From the NCBI RefSeq assembly GCF_002086115.1, contig NZ_MVHJ01000005.1, forward strand, positions 124,001-188,000: DNA of 64,000 nucleotides. The letters run 5' to 3'. Positions 1-10,875 of the stretch are shown in pieces (position 1 is the first letter of the stretch; each line of letters starts with the position of its first letter). Made by a program: the position numbers and the translations under genes. A model generated the notes under the pieces. The model did no database searches and was not told the DNA's origin. It worked only from the letters and a program-made list of their open reading frames with translations. This stretch comes from Mycolicibacterium bacteremicum (GTDB lineage Bacteria > Actinomycetota > Actinomycetes > Mycobacteriales > Mycobacteriaceae).

Positions 1-204
1 GTCGATAGAGACGGCCAGGGTGAGGCAACTGAGCACCCGCTCACCGTCGACCGTCACCGTGCAGGCTCCGCACAGGCCGTGATCGCACCCTTTCTTGGTT
101 CCGGTCATGCCCAGCCGCTCCCGCAACAGATCCAGCAGCGTGGTGCGTACGTCGACGCACAGCTGCCGGGGAACTCCGTTGACGGTCAACTGCAGTTCGT
201 TCAT
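1..204 (-). CDS. [2Fe-2S] subunit of a molybdenum hydroxylase (partial, 3' end outside window)
   Basis: The first 68 residues of a small iron-sulfur subunit that passes electrons from a molybdenum centre. Four cysteines (C40, C45, C48 and C60, in the stretch [12 protein letters not shown]) give the plant-type [2Fe-2S] signature of the xanthine dehydrogenase/CO dehydrogenase small-subunit family. The second, helical [2Fe-2S] domain must lie beyond the left edge. Its ATG overlaps the TGA of the molybdenum subunit in an ATGA, so the two are translationally coupled and probably form one enzyme. An FAD subunit, if there is one, would have to lie further left. The substrate cannot be read from the sequence. 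Confidence 0.9.
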   Translation of the reverse strand, partial: MNELQLTVNGVPRQLCVDVRTTLLDLLRERLGMTGTKKGCDHGLCGACTVTVDGERVLSCLTLAVSID

Positions 205-2381
205 GGCCGGCTCCTCAGCAGCGATTCGATGGTGATCGGCAGGTCGCGTAGTCGCTTACCGGTGGCGTGGAAGATCGCGTTCGCGATCGCCGCGGGCACT
301 CCACACGCGCCGATTTCCCCGATGCCGCGCACCCCGACCGGATCCAGGCCGTAGTCCGGGGCGTCGACGAAACTGATGTCGAAGTCCGGGATGTCGGCGT
401 GGGTGGGCACGTAGTACTCGCCGATCAGCTGGCCGGTGCGTGGGTCGCAGGGCACCTGCTCCAGCAGCGCCATCCCGAGTCCGAAGATGATGCCGCCCAT
501 GACCTGGTTGGTCGCCAGCTTCGGGTTCAGCACCCGCCCGCAGTCCATCACCGCCGTCCACCGGGTCACCGTGGCCCGGCCGATCTCCTCGTCGACCTCG
601 ACCTCGCAGAAGTGCGCGCCGAAGGACTGGGACAGCGGACCCTCTTCGGCGGGACCGTCGCTGGTCACCGTGAAAGACAGGGCGGCAAGCAGATCCGGTG
701 CGGCACGCAGGATGCTGCCCAGTTCGGCGGCCGAACCGACCGGACGTCCGATCAGTCGGCGCCACCGCCGCGCCGCGAGGTCGACCGCCGAGCCCACCGT
801 CGCGGTGGTCTGCGATGCCCCACTGTACGGAGCGTCGGGAAACAGCGAATCCCCGGATTCGAAGCTCACCGCGTCCAGCGGAAGTCCGGTTCCGTCCGCG
901 GCGATCTGCGTCATGACGGTGCGCACCCCGGTGCCGATCTCATGGGTCGCGGCGGCGAACCGCACGTGCCCGTCGGCGGTGGTGGTGACCCGGCACCCGG
1001 CGGGCATCCGGCGTCCCGGATAGCTGGCGGTCGCCATCCCCCATCCCACCTGGACACCGTTGCGGCGCAGCGCTCGTGGCTCGGCGGGCCGCGCCGACCA
1101 GCCAAACCGCTCGGCACCGGACAGGTAGCACTCCCGTAGATGCTTGCCCGACCACGGCCGCCCGCTCGGCTGATCGGTATCCGGATCGTTGGCCAGCCGC
1201 AGTGCCAGGGGGTCGAGGCCGGTGGCGTAGGACAATTCGTCCATGCTCACTTCGAGGGCGAACAGCCCGGGCGCCTCCCCTGGCCCGCGCATGAAACACG
1301 GTGTCGGCGCGTTGATCCGGGCCACCGTATGCGACACCGCCATACGCGGTGACCGGTAAAGGAACCGCGCTGACAGGCCCACCGGTTCGCAGAAGTGCGC
1401 CACCGTGGATGTCTCGGTGACGGTGTGCTGTTCGGTGCTGAGCACGGACCCGTCGGTGCCGGCCACCAGGGCGAGCTGCTGCTCGGTCCGCGGCCGGTGA
1501 CCGGTCGAGGTGAACATCTGGGCGCGGGTCAACACCAGCTTCACGGGTCGGCCCACCGCCCTGGCGGCGACGGCGCACAACACCACGTGCATCCACAGGA
1601 AGCTCTTGGATCCGAAGGCGCCGCCGACAAGCGGTGACAGGATGCGCACCTGCGTTTCGGCGATGCCCAGGTACGCCGCCAGCGCGCGGCGCTCCCCGGT
1701 GATCCAGCGGGTGCTGTCGTGCACGGTCAGTACATCGCCCTCCCATTCGGCGACGGTGGCCGCCAGTTCGATCGGATAGTGGGTGTTGACCGGTGTGGTG
1801 AACCGGGCGGCGACCTTGACGCCCGCGGGTTCGTGCGGGTCGCCGCGGTGCTCCTGCAACTTCTCGTCGGTGAGTTTGACGAAGTGATCGGGGCGATAGC
1901 TGCCGTGCCGGATCTGCCCGTCCTTCGCATCGGCCGGCACCGGCTCCGTCAACACCTGATCGGCGGTCAACTGGGCAGGGGCGACAATGTATTCGACGTC
2001 CATCAGGGCGGCTGCGGCCGTAGCCTCCTCCAGGGTCTCGGCCACCACCAGCGCCAGATGCTGGCCCACATGCTGCACCGTCAGGTCCGACAGCGGAGGC
2101 CGGCGCTCCAGCGGCAGGTCCCAGGTCAGGTCGGCCGGGAGCATATGCAGCTCGGGGCAGTTCAGCGGGGTCAGTACGTGCAGCACACCGGGGGCCGCGG
2201 CGACGAGTTCTGCCGCCGCGGCCAGCGATTCCGGTGTCACGGCACCGTGGGCGACAGCTGTCTGCACCATCACGGCATGCACCAGTCCGGGCAGCTGGGT
2301 GTCCGCCGCATAGCGCGCGGCACCGGTGACCTTCTGCTGGGCCTCGACCCGGTCGACAGGCCGCCCGATCTGTGCGCTCAC
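201..2381 (-). CDS. Molybdopterin-binding subunit of a xanthine dehydrogenase-family oxidoreductase
   Basis: A 726-residue large subunit that should bind the molybdenum cofactor and hydroxylate an aldehyde, purine or N-heterocycle. The a/b hammerhead domain is at the N-terminus ([17 protein letters not shown]). The cofactor motif VGGAFGSKS is near residue 253, and the C-terminal GIGEIGACG motif near 685 carries the conserved active-site Glu region. The start is the GTG whose last bases form the TGA of the upstream bicupin gene (GTGA). The open frame extends further upstream, but only as a shadow inside the bicupin gene. The stop overlaps the start of the [2Fe-2S] subunit. Order here is cupin, Mo subunit, FeS subunit, with no FAD subunit between them. 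Family is confident, substrate unknown. Confidence 0.9.
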   Translation of the reverse strand: MSAQIGRPVDRVEAQQKVTGAARYAADTQLPGLVHAVMVQTAVAHGAVTPESLAAAAELVAAAPGVLHVLTPLNCPELHMLPADLTWDLPLERRPPLSDLTVQHVGQHLALVVAETLEEATAAAALMDVEYIVAPAQLTADQVLTEPVPADAKDGQIRHGSYRPDHFVKLTDEKLQEHRGDPHEPAGVKVAARFTTPVNTHYPIELAATVAEWEGDVLTVHDSTRWITGERRALAAYLGIAETQVRILSPLVGGAFGSKSFLWMHVVLCAVAARAVGRPVKLVLTRAQMFTSTGHRPRTEQQLALVAGTDGSVLSTEQHTVTETSTVAHFCEPVGLSARFLYRSPRMAVSHTVARINAPTPCFMRGPGEAPGLFALEVSMDELSYATGLDPLALRLANDPDTDQPSGRPWSGKHLRECYLSGAERFGWSARPAEPRALRRNGVQVGWGMATASYPGRRMPAGCRVTTTADGHVRFAAATHEIGTGVRTVMTQIAADGTGLPLDAVSFESGDSLFPDAPYSGASQTTATVGSAVDLAARRWRRLIGRPVGSAAELGSILRAAPDLLAALSFTVTSDGPAEEGPLSQSFGAHFCEVEVDEEIGRATVTRWTAVMDCGRVLNPKLATNQVMGGIIFGLGMALLEQVPCDPRTGQLIGEYYVPTHADIPDFDISFVDAPDYGLDPVGVRGIGEIGACGVPAAIANAIFHATGKRLRDLPITIESLLRSRP

Positions 2382-3424
2382 GCGTCGACGGGATTGCTGC
2401 GCGGCACGATCAGGGGGTCGGTGGTGGTCAGCGGGAAGTGCGGCAGGTCGTCGAGATGGGTGCCGAACGCCGCTGCCAGAACGGACCGCGAGTACGCGCT
2501 GACCGAGGCCTTGTAGCCGATATCGGCCGGGAAAGGCTGATCGAAGAAGATCAGGAAGTGCCACGGGTCGGTGCCGGTGTTCTCGATGTGGTGCGGGTAG
2601 GCCCGCGGAATGAAGTACAGGTCGCCGGTCGTGAGGTCCCAGGTGTCCAGCGTGCCATCGGGATTCATGATCGTCATCCTGGCATCGCCGTGCTGCACAT
2701 AACCCATTTCGGCGGTAACCGGGTGCCAGTGCGGCTCGCGCATCCCGTCCTCGGTGACGCGCAGCGAGTACATCGACATGTCCTTCAGTGCCGGCCAGAA
2801 CTGATCACGGGCGAACCGGGCGTTGCCGTAGGCGTAGGTGAGGCCGGGTGGCTGACCCTCGACGTCGAACTTGTGCGGGTCTTTGAAGTACGCACTCGCC
2901 GGGATCTCGGGATCCCCTGCCACGGCGGCCAGTTTTCGGTCCCGGGTGTCGCGGCGGATGGTGCCCAGATCCGCCGCCGGCAGGTCATAGGTGTTGCCGA
3001 GCACCGCGTCGCTGAAGGCTCCCATGGTGGCGCCGAATCCGAAGTCCTCGGGCCGTTCGCTGCGGAAGGCGATGATGAACTCCGCGGTGTCGGTACCGAT
3101 GTTCTCGATGTGATGCAATGCGCCCGAGTCGATGTGGAACATCTGCCCGGCCGTGACGACGAAGCTCGCGAATCGGCTGCCGTTGTCCAGCACGGAGACC
3201 AGAGCGGTGCCGGCCACGCAATAGGTCAGTTCGTTGGCGTTGGCGTGCCAGTGCGGGGTGCGCATGGCGCCGGGGTGCAGGACCAGTCGTTTGATGGACA
3301 GGCCCTGCAGGATCGGGAAGTTGTCCGCGGTGACACGGTGGATCGAACCCAACTCGCTGCTCTCGACGTCATCGCTGTCGAGCAGGGAGATGCGGTGTGC
3401 GCTACGAGCCGGTGCTGTGGTCAT
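2378..3424 (-). CDS. Bicupin, oxalate decarboxylase-like
   Basis: A 348-residue protein of two cupin barrels. Each carries the metal-site pattern: HWHANANE with a later HH (GALHHIENIG) in the N-terminal barrel, and HWHPVTAE with YPHHIENTG in the C-terminal one. This is the architecture of manganese oxalate decarboxylases and oxalate oxidase-type bicupins. I could not identify the flexible lid with the catalytic Glu that separates a true decarboxylase from relatives, so activity is inferred. No signal peptide is seen. The start is the ATG at 3424; an upstream in-frame start would add seven residues. It is the first gene of the operon with the molybdenum hydroxylase, overlapping it by 4 bp, which suggests both act on one organic acid or aldehyde pathway. 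Confidence 0.82.
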   Translation of the reverse strand: MTTAPARSAHRISLLDSDDVESSELGSIHRVTADNFPILQGLSIKRLVLHPGAMRTPHWHANANELTYCVAGTALVSVLDNGSRFASFVVTAGQMFHIDSGALHHIENIGTDTAEFIIAFRSERPEDFGFGATMGAFSDAVLGNTYDLPAADLGTIRRDTRDRKLAAVAGDPEIPASAYFKDPHKFDVEGQPPGLTYAYGNARFARDQFWPALKDMSMYSLRVTEDGMREPHWHPVTAEMGYVQHGDARMTIMNPDGTLDTWDLTTGDLYFIPRAYPHHIENTGTDPWHFLIFFDQPFPADIGYKASVSAYSRSVLAAAFGTHLDDLPHFPLTTTDPLIVPRSNPVDA

Positions 3425-3603
3425 GGCTGTCAGCTTGGACCTCACCGCGGCGGAATTCGACGCTGCTGACCACCATCGGTGGCACCGAATTCCCCGACCG
3501 CGCCCTTCCGGTTAGCCCCCATCTTCGATCGACCGGGCGGCGTCGGCGCGACGTGGGTGCGACAATGTCGCGGCGCCGAAACGGTCGGCCACGGAAGGAC
3601 GGC

Positions 3604-4257
3604 ATGAGCACATTGCGGGTGGTCATCGCCGACGACGATGTGCTGCTGCGCGAGGGGCTGGCCAGCCTGTTGCAGCGGGAGGGCTTCGACGTCGCGGGGC
3701 AGGCAGGGGACGCCACCGAACTGCTGGCACTGGTGGACGATCAGCAGCCCCAACTCGTCCTGGTCGACATCCGGATGCCGCCCGACCACAACGCCGAGGG
3801 GCTGGAAGCGGCCCGCAAGATCCGGGAACGCTCCCCCGACACCGCGATTCTGGTCCTCTCGGCCCATGTCGACGTCGACCACGCGATGGAACTGTTGGCC
3901 GGCGGCCGCAGCATCGGCTACCTGCTCAAGAGCCGGGTCACCGATGTCTCCGATTTCGTCGACACCCTGCGCCGCATCGCCAACGGCGCCTCGGTGGTGG
4001 ATCCGGCGCTGGTGGCCGAATTGGTGTCGGCGCGGCGACGTGACGACCCGCTGGCCGCGTTGAGCACCCGCGAACGTGAGGTGCTCACCCTGATGGCCGA
4101 AGGTCTTTCCAATGCCGGCATCGGACGGCGATTGTGGGTCACCGAGGGCACCGTCGAGAAGCACGTGCGCAGCATCCTCACCAAATTGGACCTGCCCGAA
4201 ACCGGTGATGATCACCGCCGGGTACGCGCGGTGATCATGTACCTGGAATCGCGTTAA
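3604..4257 (+). CDS. NarL/FixJ-family response regulator
   Basis: A 217-residue DNA-binding response regulator. The receiver domain (about 1-120) has the acidic pair D10/D11, phospho-acceptor D55 (LVDIRMP) and the conserved Lys in YLLKS. The C-terminal LuxR-type helix-turn-helix (about 150-210) reads LSTREREVLTLMAEGLSN and continues to the recognition helix EGTVEKHVRSILTKL. The ATG at 3604 follows a GAAGGA ribosome site; upstream in-frame starts lack one. It ends tail to tail with a receiver-only gene, the two stop codons sharing the palindrome TTAA. The histidine kinase at 4704 is the obvious partner. Target genes are unknown. Confidence 0.92.
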   Translation: MSTLRVVIADDDVLLREGLASLLQREGFDVAGQAGDATELLALVDDQQPQLVLVDIRMPPDHNAEGLEAARKIRERSPDTAILVLSAHVDVDHAMELLAGGRSIGYLLKSRVTDVSDFVDTLRRIANGASVVDPALVAELVSARRRDDPLAALSTREREVLTLMAEGLSNAGIGRRLWVTEGTVEKHVRSILTKLDLPETGDDHRRVRAVIMYLESR

Positions 4258-4601
4258 CGGGCCAGCAGCGCCCGGATCCCGTCCGGCGACAGCGTGAGCT
4301 TCGGCAGAAACCCCAATGCGGGGCTCGCCACGATCAGGTCGGCGAAATCCTGCTCGTCGTGCGTCGAGGTGAGGATGACCGCGACCCCGGCCAGCTGCTG
4401 GGCCACGTCGAACCCGCTGTCGGGGCCGAGATCGACGTCGACCAGCGCGATATCGGGATGCAACTGTGCGGTCAGGCGCACCGCCTCTTCGGCGTCCCCG
4501 GCCGTGCCCACCACCTCGAACCCCCCGCGTTCCAGCATGCTGCGCGCGGCAGCACGGAATGCGGCACTGTCATCGACGATCAAGCAGCGTGCGGCATTCA
4601 T
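4254..4601 (-). CDS. Single-domain (receiver-only) response regulator
   Basis: A 115-residue protein consisting of one CheY-like receiver with no output domain. It keeps the acidic pair D10/D11, phospho-acceptor D55 (ALVDVDLGPD), the switch Thr/Ser in ILTST and K101 (FLPK). The start is the ATG at 4601; the open frame continues upstream but without receiver-like sequence. It is divergent from the sensor kinase (102 bp between starts) and convergent with the NarL-type regulator. A lone receiver here could act as a phosphate sink or a competitor for the same kinase; that role is inferred. Confidence 0.85.
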   Translation of the reverse strand: MNAARCLIVDDSAAFRAAARSMLERGGFEVVGTAGDAEEAVRLTAQLHPDIALVDVDLGPDSGFDVAQQLAGVAVILTSTHDEQDFADLIVASPALGFLPKLTLSPDGIRALLAR

Positions 4602-4703
4602 GTCTCCAGCTTGGCAGCCCGCGGCGCCGATGACATTCCCGTTAACGGGAATCTTCGGGCGCCCGACCACCGGTAGCCACCCACACCTCTTACGATCATC
4701 GGC

Positions 4704-6209
4704 GTGAACTGGCAATCCCTGCCGAATCGGGCCCTGGCTCAGGTGGTACGGCCTACCGCGCGCCCGCTGTGGGTGGGCATCATCGTCGCAATCGCGTTCC
4801 TGGCCATCGAGATCGGCCTGGTGGCCGCGCTGCGACTCGTCGCACCGGAGAACGCCTTCGGCGCGCTGCTGCTGCTCGGGGTGCTGGTGGTCTCGGCGGG
4901 GTGGGACTTCCCGCTCGCCATTGCCACCTCACTGGCCAGTGCCGGTGTCTACGCCTACCTGCATCTGGAGGGCCGTGATTCGCTGGCGCCCGCGTTGGCG
5001 GTGTTCCTGACGTTGGCGCTGCTCACCAATGTGCTTGTCGGACAGGCGCGGCTACGGGCCGCCGAGGCCGAGCAGCGCCGCGGGCAGGCCGATGAACTGG
5101 CCGGTCAGCAGGCCGCCCTGCGGCGGGTGGCGACGCTGGTGGCGCGGTCGGCCGATCTCGGGGAGGTGTACACCGCCGCGGTGCGCGAACTCGCTCACAG
5201 TCTCGCCGTCGATCATGTGACCCTGGTGCGCTTCGAGTCCGAGCAGACCTGCCTGGTGGTCGCGGCGCACGATCTTGCCGGTGTTCCGGGAATCGAGGTG
5301 GGCGAACGGTTTCCGCTCACCGGGGACAACATCAGCAGCCGGATCCGGGCCGCCGGTGCACCCGCGCGCATCGATGACTACGCCGGTGCGGCAGGACCGA
5401 TCGCCGACCGGCTGCAGGAGTTGCAGGTACGCAGCGGGGCGGGCGCCCCTTTGATCGTCGATGGCGTCGTCCGTGGCGCACTGATCGTCGGTTCCCGGGA
5501 GCCCGAGGCGATCTCGCCGCATTGTGAAGATCACATCGGGGATTTCGCCGATCTGGTCTCCACTGCGATCGCCAATGCCGAGACCCGGGCCGCGCTGACC
5601 GCGTCGCGTGCCCGACTGGTTGCGGCAGCCGACGAGGCCCGGCGCGGCTTCGAACGGGATCTGCACGACGGCGCCCAGCAGCGGATCGTGTCGCTCAGTC
5701 TGGAACTGCGGACAGTGGAGGCATCGGCTGAGGAACCGCTGCGGGCCGAACTGTCCCGCGTCGTCGACGGGCTCGCCGAGTTGCACACCGACCTGCAGGA
5801 ATTGTCGCGCGGTATGCACCCGGCCGTGTTGTCCCGCGGCGGGCTGCGACCGGCGTTGCGGGCACTGGCGCGTCGCTCCGCCGTCCCGGTCGAGCTGGAC
5901 GTGGCCGTCGATCGTCGGTTGCCGGAGTCGGTGGAGGTGGCCGCCTACTACGTGGTCGCCGAATCACTGACCAACGCGGCCAAATACGCCGATGCGGAAG
6001 TAGTCACCGTCCGGGTCGCCGCCGACGACACAACCTTGACGTTGTCGGTCAGCGACGACGGGGTGGGAGGCGCGGTGGCCGGCGCCGGATCAGGGCTGGG
6101 CGGGCTGCGCGACCGCGTGGAGGCGCTGTCCGGTCAATTCGGCGTGCTCAGCGCGCCCGGCAAGGGAACCACGGTCACCGCCGCGATCCCGGCGGTGGTC
6201 AGCGGCTGA
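4704..6209 (+). CDS. Membrane sensor histidine kinase with GAF domain (HisKA_3 type)
   Basis: A 501-residue kinase. About four transmembrane helices occupy residues 20-115, followed by a short coiled linker, a GAF sensory domain (about 140-300), a dimerisation/phosphotransfer helix with FERDLHDGAQQ (phospho-acceptor H321) and a C-terminal ATPase domain with ESLTNAAKYA (N box) and DDGVGG (G1). This HisKA_3 plus HATPase arrangement typically partners NarL-type regulators, and one lies at 3604. The start is a GTG at 4704. The 3' end overlaps the convergent small gene at 6199 by 11 bp. The ligand of the GAF domain is not evident. Confidence 0.92.
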   Translation: MNWQSLPNRALAQVVRPTARPLWVGIIVAIAFLAIEIGLVAALRLVAPENAFGALLLLGVLVVSAGWDFPLAIATSLASAGVYAYLHLEGRDSLAPALAVFLTLALLTNVLVGQARLRAAEAEQRRGQADELAGQQAALRRVATLVARSADLGEVYTAAVRELAHSLAVDHVTLVRFESEQTCLVVAAHDLAGVPGIEVGERFPLTGDNISSRIRAAGAPARIDDYAGAAGPIADRLQELQVRSGAGAPLIVDGVVRGALIVGSREPEAISPHCEDHIGDFADLVSTAIANAETRAALTASRARLVAAADEARRGFERDLHDGAQQRIVSLSLELRTVEASAEEPLRAELSRVVDGLAELHTDLQELSRGMHPAVLSRGGLRPALRALARRSAVPVELDVAVDRRLPESVEVAAYYVVAESLTNAAKYADAEVVTVRVAADDTTLTLSVSDDGVGGAVAGAGSGLGGLRDRVEALSGQFGVLSAPGKGTTVTAAIPAVVSG

Positions 6210-6372
6210 ACGGCAGCACGCGGCACTGCACCGGGGCGGCCTTCTCGCGGGCCATCTGCCCCAGGAAGGACGGATGCCGGCGCTGCGCGTCCCGCAGCGC
6301 CTTGAGGTTGCGCTGCGCGCGACGCGGGGAAAGCTCGACGACGTTGGATTCGCTGATCGCAGTCACAGCCAT
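6199..6372 (-). CDS. Small basic protein of unknown function
   Basis: A 57-residue, Arg/Lys-rich, soluble protein (MAVTAISESNVVELSPRRAQ at the start) with no recognised domain. The call rests on a near-ideal ribosome site, AAGGAGGACATC directly before the ATG at 6372, and on its convergent, slightly overlapping position with the sensor kinase. The open frame runs further upstream, but the strong ribosome site sets this start. Function unknown. Confidence 0.6.
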   Translation of the reverse strand: MAVTAISESNVVELSPRRAQRNLKALRDAQRRHPSFLGQMAREKAAPVQCRVLPFSR

Positions 6373-6437
6373 GATGTCCTCCTTGCACGGTGTCCGACCG
6401 TCACCGTCCACATTCCGCTGCGAACCGATGAAGGACC

Positions 6438-6620
6438 TCAACGAAACCCGTGAACTTCGTGTGAATGCCCACGTGAGAAGAGCCACAAACGCGATTCCGT
6501 GCGCTGGCTCGCCGCGTACTCCTCGGGGCGGTTCTTCTTCATCCACATCCGTACCGGCAGGAACACCAGCCACAGGACGGGGTAGAACGGCCCGTGCGCC
6601 GTTACGGAGCCCAGCACCAA
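6438..6620 (-). CDS. Possible small membrane protein downstream of nrdF2
   Basis: A candidate 60-residue protein with one hydrophobic segment (FYPVLWLVFLPVRMW) followed by a charged tail. There is no ATG; the best starts are TTG at 6620 or GTG at 6617, neither with a clear ribosome site. The frame is the same as nrdF2 and stays open back to the nrdF2 TGA, encoding a Cys-rich stretch (SCCHSPGCANPERRC). It occupies most of the 308 bases between the 57-residue gene and nrdF2, where nothing else is seen. It may be real, decayed or chance. Confidence 0.28.
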   Translation of the reverse strand: MVLGSVTAHGPFYPVLWLVFLPVRMWMKKNRPEEYAASQRTESRLWLFSRGHSHEVHGFR

Positions 6621-6680
6621 GAACAGATACGCCGGGCAGCGACGTTCAGGATTGGCACAGCCTGGGCTGTGGCAACAAGA

Positions 6681-8512
<1,832 letters not shown>

Positions 8513-8518
8513 CCGACC

Positions 8519-8524
8519 ACTGTA
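8519..8524 (-). promoter_or_regulatory. Candidate -10 element for a leaderless tetR transcript
   Basis: On the minus strand TACAGT (TANNNT form) is followed by six bases (GGTCGG) and then the GTG start of the TetR gene. This is the spacing expected when transcription begins at the start codon. No Shine-Dalgarno sequence is present, which agrees. Confidence 0.5.
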
Positions 8525-8663
8525 CCGGGGGTGGTCGCTGACCTGCTCGGACAGCCCCGGCCCGCGTGCCGACACCCGCACCCCGGGGGTTTGCTCGAGC
8601 AGCAACCGGCGAACGACACGAGTAGCATCGCCATGTCATGCCCACATCCATCGAGACGAGACA

Positions 8664-9848
8664 ATGACTGCCCACTACGACGTTGTGATCGCGGGCGGGG
8701 GCCCCTCAGGTTCAGCCGCCGCTTGGCAGGCCGCTCAGACCGGCGCCCGCGTGGTCGTGCTGGACAAGGCCGAATTCCCGCGGTCGAAGCCGTGCGGTGA
8801 CGGGCTGACCGCCCGCGCGGTGAGCTATCTGCAGAAGATGGGCCTGGCCGACGAGGTCGCCACCTATCACCGGGTCAACAAGGTGACGGTGTACAGCCCG
8901 AGCGCCTGGGAGCTGTCCTTCCCGCGCCGCCCCGGCATGCCCGATCACGGGCACACGGTGGCCCGCGAGCACCTCGATACCGTGCTGCTCAAGCACGCCG
9001 AGTCCGCGGGTGCCGAGATCCGGCAGGGCGCCGAGGTCGCGGGTCCGGAACTCGATGCCGACGGCCGCGTCGTCGGCGTGGTGCTCAAGAGTGGCGAGAA
9101 GGTCCTCGGCGATGCCGTCATCGCCGCCGACGGCGCCTACTCCCCCATCAAGCGGGCGTTGAAGATCGACTCGGAGTACAACGGCTATTCCGCTATCGCG
9201 ATCCGCTCCGAGATGCACCTGAACCGACCCGATAACGACAGCCTCGACATCTACCTGAAGCTGCTCTTCCAGGGCGACCAGCTGCCCGGTTACGGGTGGG
9301 TGTTCCCGATGGGCAACAACGTCTTCAACATCGGACTGGGCTATGTGAACAGCTACAAGAACTGGCAGGCGATCAACGCCACCCAGTTCCTGGGCGACTT
9401 CCTGCGCAGTCTGCCCCCGGAGTGGGAGGCGCCGCCGATCGAGGAGCTCAAGAAGAACAAGAGCGTGCGAGCGTGGCGATTGCCGATGGGTTTCACCGCC
9501 TGGCCGCCGTGGCGCCCGGGCGTGCTGTTCACCGGCGACTCGCTGGGTGCCGGCAAGCCGGCGTCGGGCGCGGGCATCTCCAAGGCGCTGGAATCCGGGC
9601 TGGCCGCCGGTGAGTGTGCGATCGCCGCGCTGACCAACGGCGGACCGGACGACTTCACCAATTACGCCCAGCGTATGGAGGCGGCGTGGGGCAGGGAGTA
9701 TCGCCGGGGTCGGTACATGCACAAGCTCATCGGTTACCCGAAGCTGGCCGACGCGGGCATCAAGCTCATCGACAACGCCGCGTTCCGGGATCGGATGCTC
9801 AAGGCGCTGTACAAGAAGGCGCAGGGCCCGCAGCACTCCGTGAAGTAG
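8664..9848 (+). CDS. Geranylgeranyl reductase-family FAD oxidoreductase
   Basis: A 394-residue flavoprotein of the geranylgeranyl reductase/PHBH superfamily, which saturates isoprenoid chains or acts on quinone-like substrates. The N-terminal FAD-binding motif is DVVIAGGGPSGSAAAWQA, with KPCGDGL typical of the GGR branch and a second FAD motif GVLFTGDSLGAGKPASGAGI near 290. In mycobacteria such enzymes act on menaquinone side chains or related prenyl lipids; assignment to menaquinone here is only inference. The start is the ATG at 8664, with a TAGCAT -10-like element about 36 bases before it. The open frame extends upstream only as a shadow of the TetR gene. It is divergent from that TetR. 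Confidence 0.88.
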   Translation: MTAHYDVVIAGGGPSGSAAAWQAAQTGARVVVLDKAEFPRSKPCGDGLTARAVSYLQKMGLADEVATYHRVNKVTVYSPSAWELSFPRRPGMPDHGHTVAREHLDTVLLKHAESAGAEIRQGAEVAGPELDADGRVVGVVLKSGEKVLGDAVIAADGAYSPIKRALKIDSEYNGYSAIAIRSEMHLNRPDNDSLDIYLKLLFQGDQLPGYGWVFPMGNNVFNIGLGYVNSYKNWQAINATQFLGDFLRSLPPEWEAPPIEELKKNKSVRAWRLPMGFTAWPPWRPGVLFTGDSLGAGKPASGAGISKALESGLAAGECAIAALTNGGPDDFTNYAQRMEAAWGREYRRGRYMHKLIGYPKLADAGIKLIDNAAFRDRMLKALYKKAQGPQHSVK

Positions 9849-9873
9849 CGGGGTCGAGCGTTACCCTGACCGC

Positions 9874-10437
9874 ATGAGCCGGCCGGACCCTGCCGTCCTG
9901 CTGGCCTCCTGCGGTGCGGTGACCATCGAAACCGGTCTGACGAACGCGGAATTCGTTCGTCTGCGCACCGAATTCGGGTTCGATTTCGCCGACGACCACC
10001 GTGCGTTCCTGGCCGCCGGCTTACCGGTGGGTGCGGGGTGGCCCAACTGGCGCGACGACGGGCGGCGCACGCTGCGGGCTCAGCTCCAATTGCCGGTCGA
10101 GGGAATCCGATTCGCGGTCGAGTGGCGCTCCTTCTGGCCCGACGAATGGGGTGCCCGCCCGGCGCGCACGAAAGATGCGTTGCGGAGCGCGGACTATCAC
10201 CTCGCGCGGGTGCCGCGACTGATCCCGGTGCACGCCAATCGTTATCTGCCCGCGGGCGCCTCATCCGGCAGTCCGGTGTTGCAGGTGTTGCAGACCGAGG
10301 TGCGGGTCGCCGGCGTGGATCTCGCGGGTTTCCTCGAGGCCGAGTTCGCCTCCCGTCCGCCCGCCTCGGTCGGCACCGCGCGCACCGTGGCGTTCTGGTC
10401 GGATCTGTCGGTGCCCGGTAGTACACCTGGACCATGA
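9874..10437 (+). CDS. SMI1/KNR4-like conserved protein of unknown function
   Basis: A 187-residue soluble protein. Its pattern (LTNAEFVRLRTEFGFDFADD, GWPNWRDDG, FWPDEWGARP, LIPVHANRYLPA) resembles actinobacterial SMI1/KNR4-fold proteins, which are often immunity or regulatory proteins. No catalytic residues are evident. It follows the flavoprotein by 25 bp and overlaps the next gene by 4 bp (ATGA), so it is probably co-transcribed. No toxin gene lies beside it, so an immunity role is not supported here. Confidence 0.7.
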   Translation: MSRPDPAVLLASCGAVTIETGLTNAEFVRLRTEFGFDFADDHRAFLAAGLPVGAGWPNWRDDGRRTLRAQLQLPVEGIRFAVEWRSFWPDEWGARPARTKDALRSADYHLARVPRLIPVHANRYLPAGASSGSPVLQVLQTEVRVAGVDLAGFLEAEFASRPPASVGTARTVAFWSDLSVPGSTPGP

Positions 10438-10865
10438 CGACTGCACAGCTCACCGCGTTCATCTGTTATCGGGATCCCGAGCGCGCGGTGCGCTGGATCT
10501 CCGAGGTGCTCGGCTTCCGGGTCGTCCGCAGCTTCGGCGACGGCGGCCGGTTGTTCCACGTCGAGATGCGACGCGGCCGCGCAGTGGTGTGTGTGCAGCA
10601 TGACGACCGCGGATACGACGTGCCCGCGCCGAAGGGCGATTGTGTCGGCGCCGGGCTCTACGTCGTCGTCGATGCCGCCGAGATCGGGCCCATCCACTCC
10701 CGCGCGCTCGACGCGGGCACGACGGTGCTGGTCGCACCCGAAACCACCGTGTGGGGCAACTTCCGCACCGAACTGCTCGACCCGGAGGGCCGGCAGTGGT
10801 CGATCGGGACGTACTCACCGGGACAGCCCGACGAGTGCGGCTCAGGTGTCACAGCCGCCGAGTAA
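10434..10865 (+). CDS. Glyoxalase/VOC-superfamily protein
   Basis: A 143-residue protein with the paired beta-alpha-beta-beta-beta modules of the vicinal oxygen chelate fold (FICYRDPERAVRWISEVLGF at the start, LLDPEGRQWSIGTY near the end). The family includes glyoxalases, bleomycin-binding proteins and dioxygenases. The metal ligands cannot be assigned with confidence, so the activity is open. It overlaps the preceding gene by 4 bp and is followed 10 bp later by a second VOC gene. Confidence 0.82.
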   Translation: MTTAQLTAFICYRDPERAVRWISEVLGFRVVRSFGDGGRLFHVEMRRGRAVVCVQHDDRGYDVPAPKGDCVGAGLYVVVDAAEIGPIHSRALDAGTTVLVAPETTVWGNFRTELLDPEGRQWSIGTYSPGQPDECGSGVTAAE

Positions 10866-10875
10866 CCTCCGCCAC

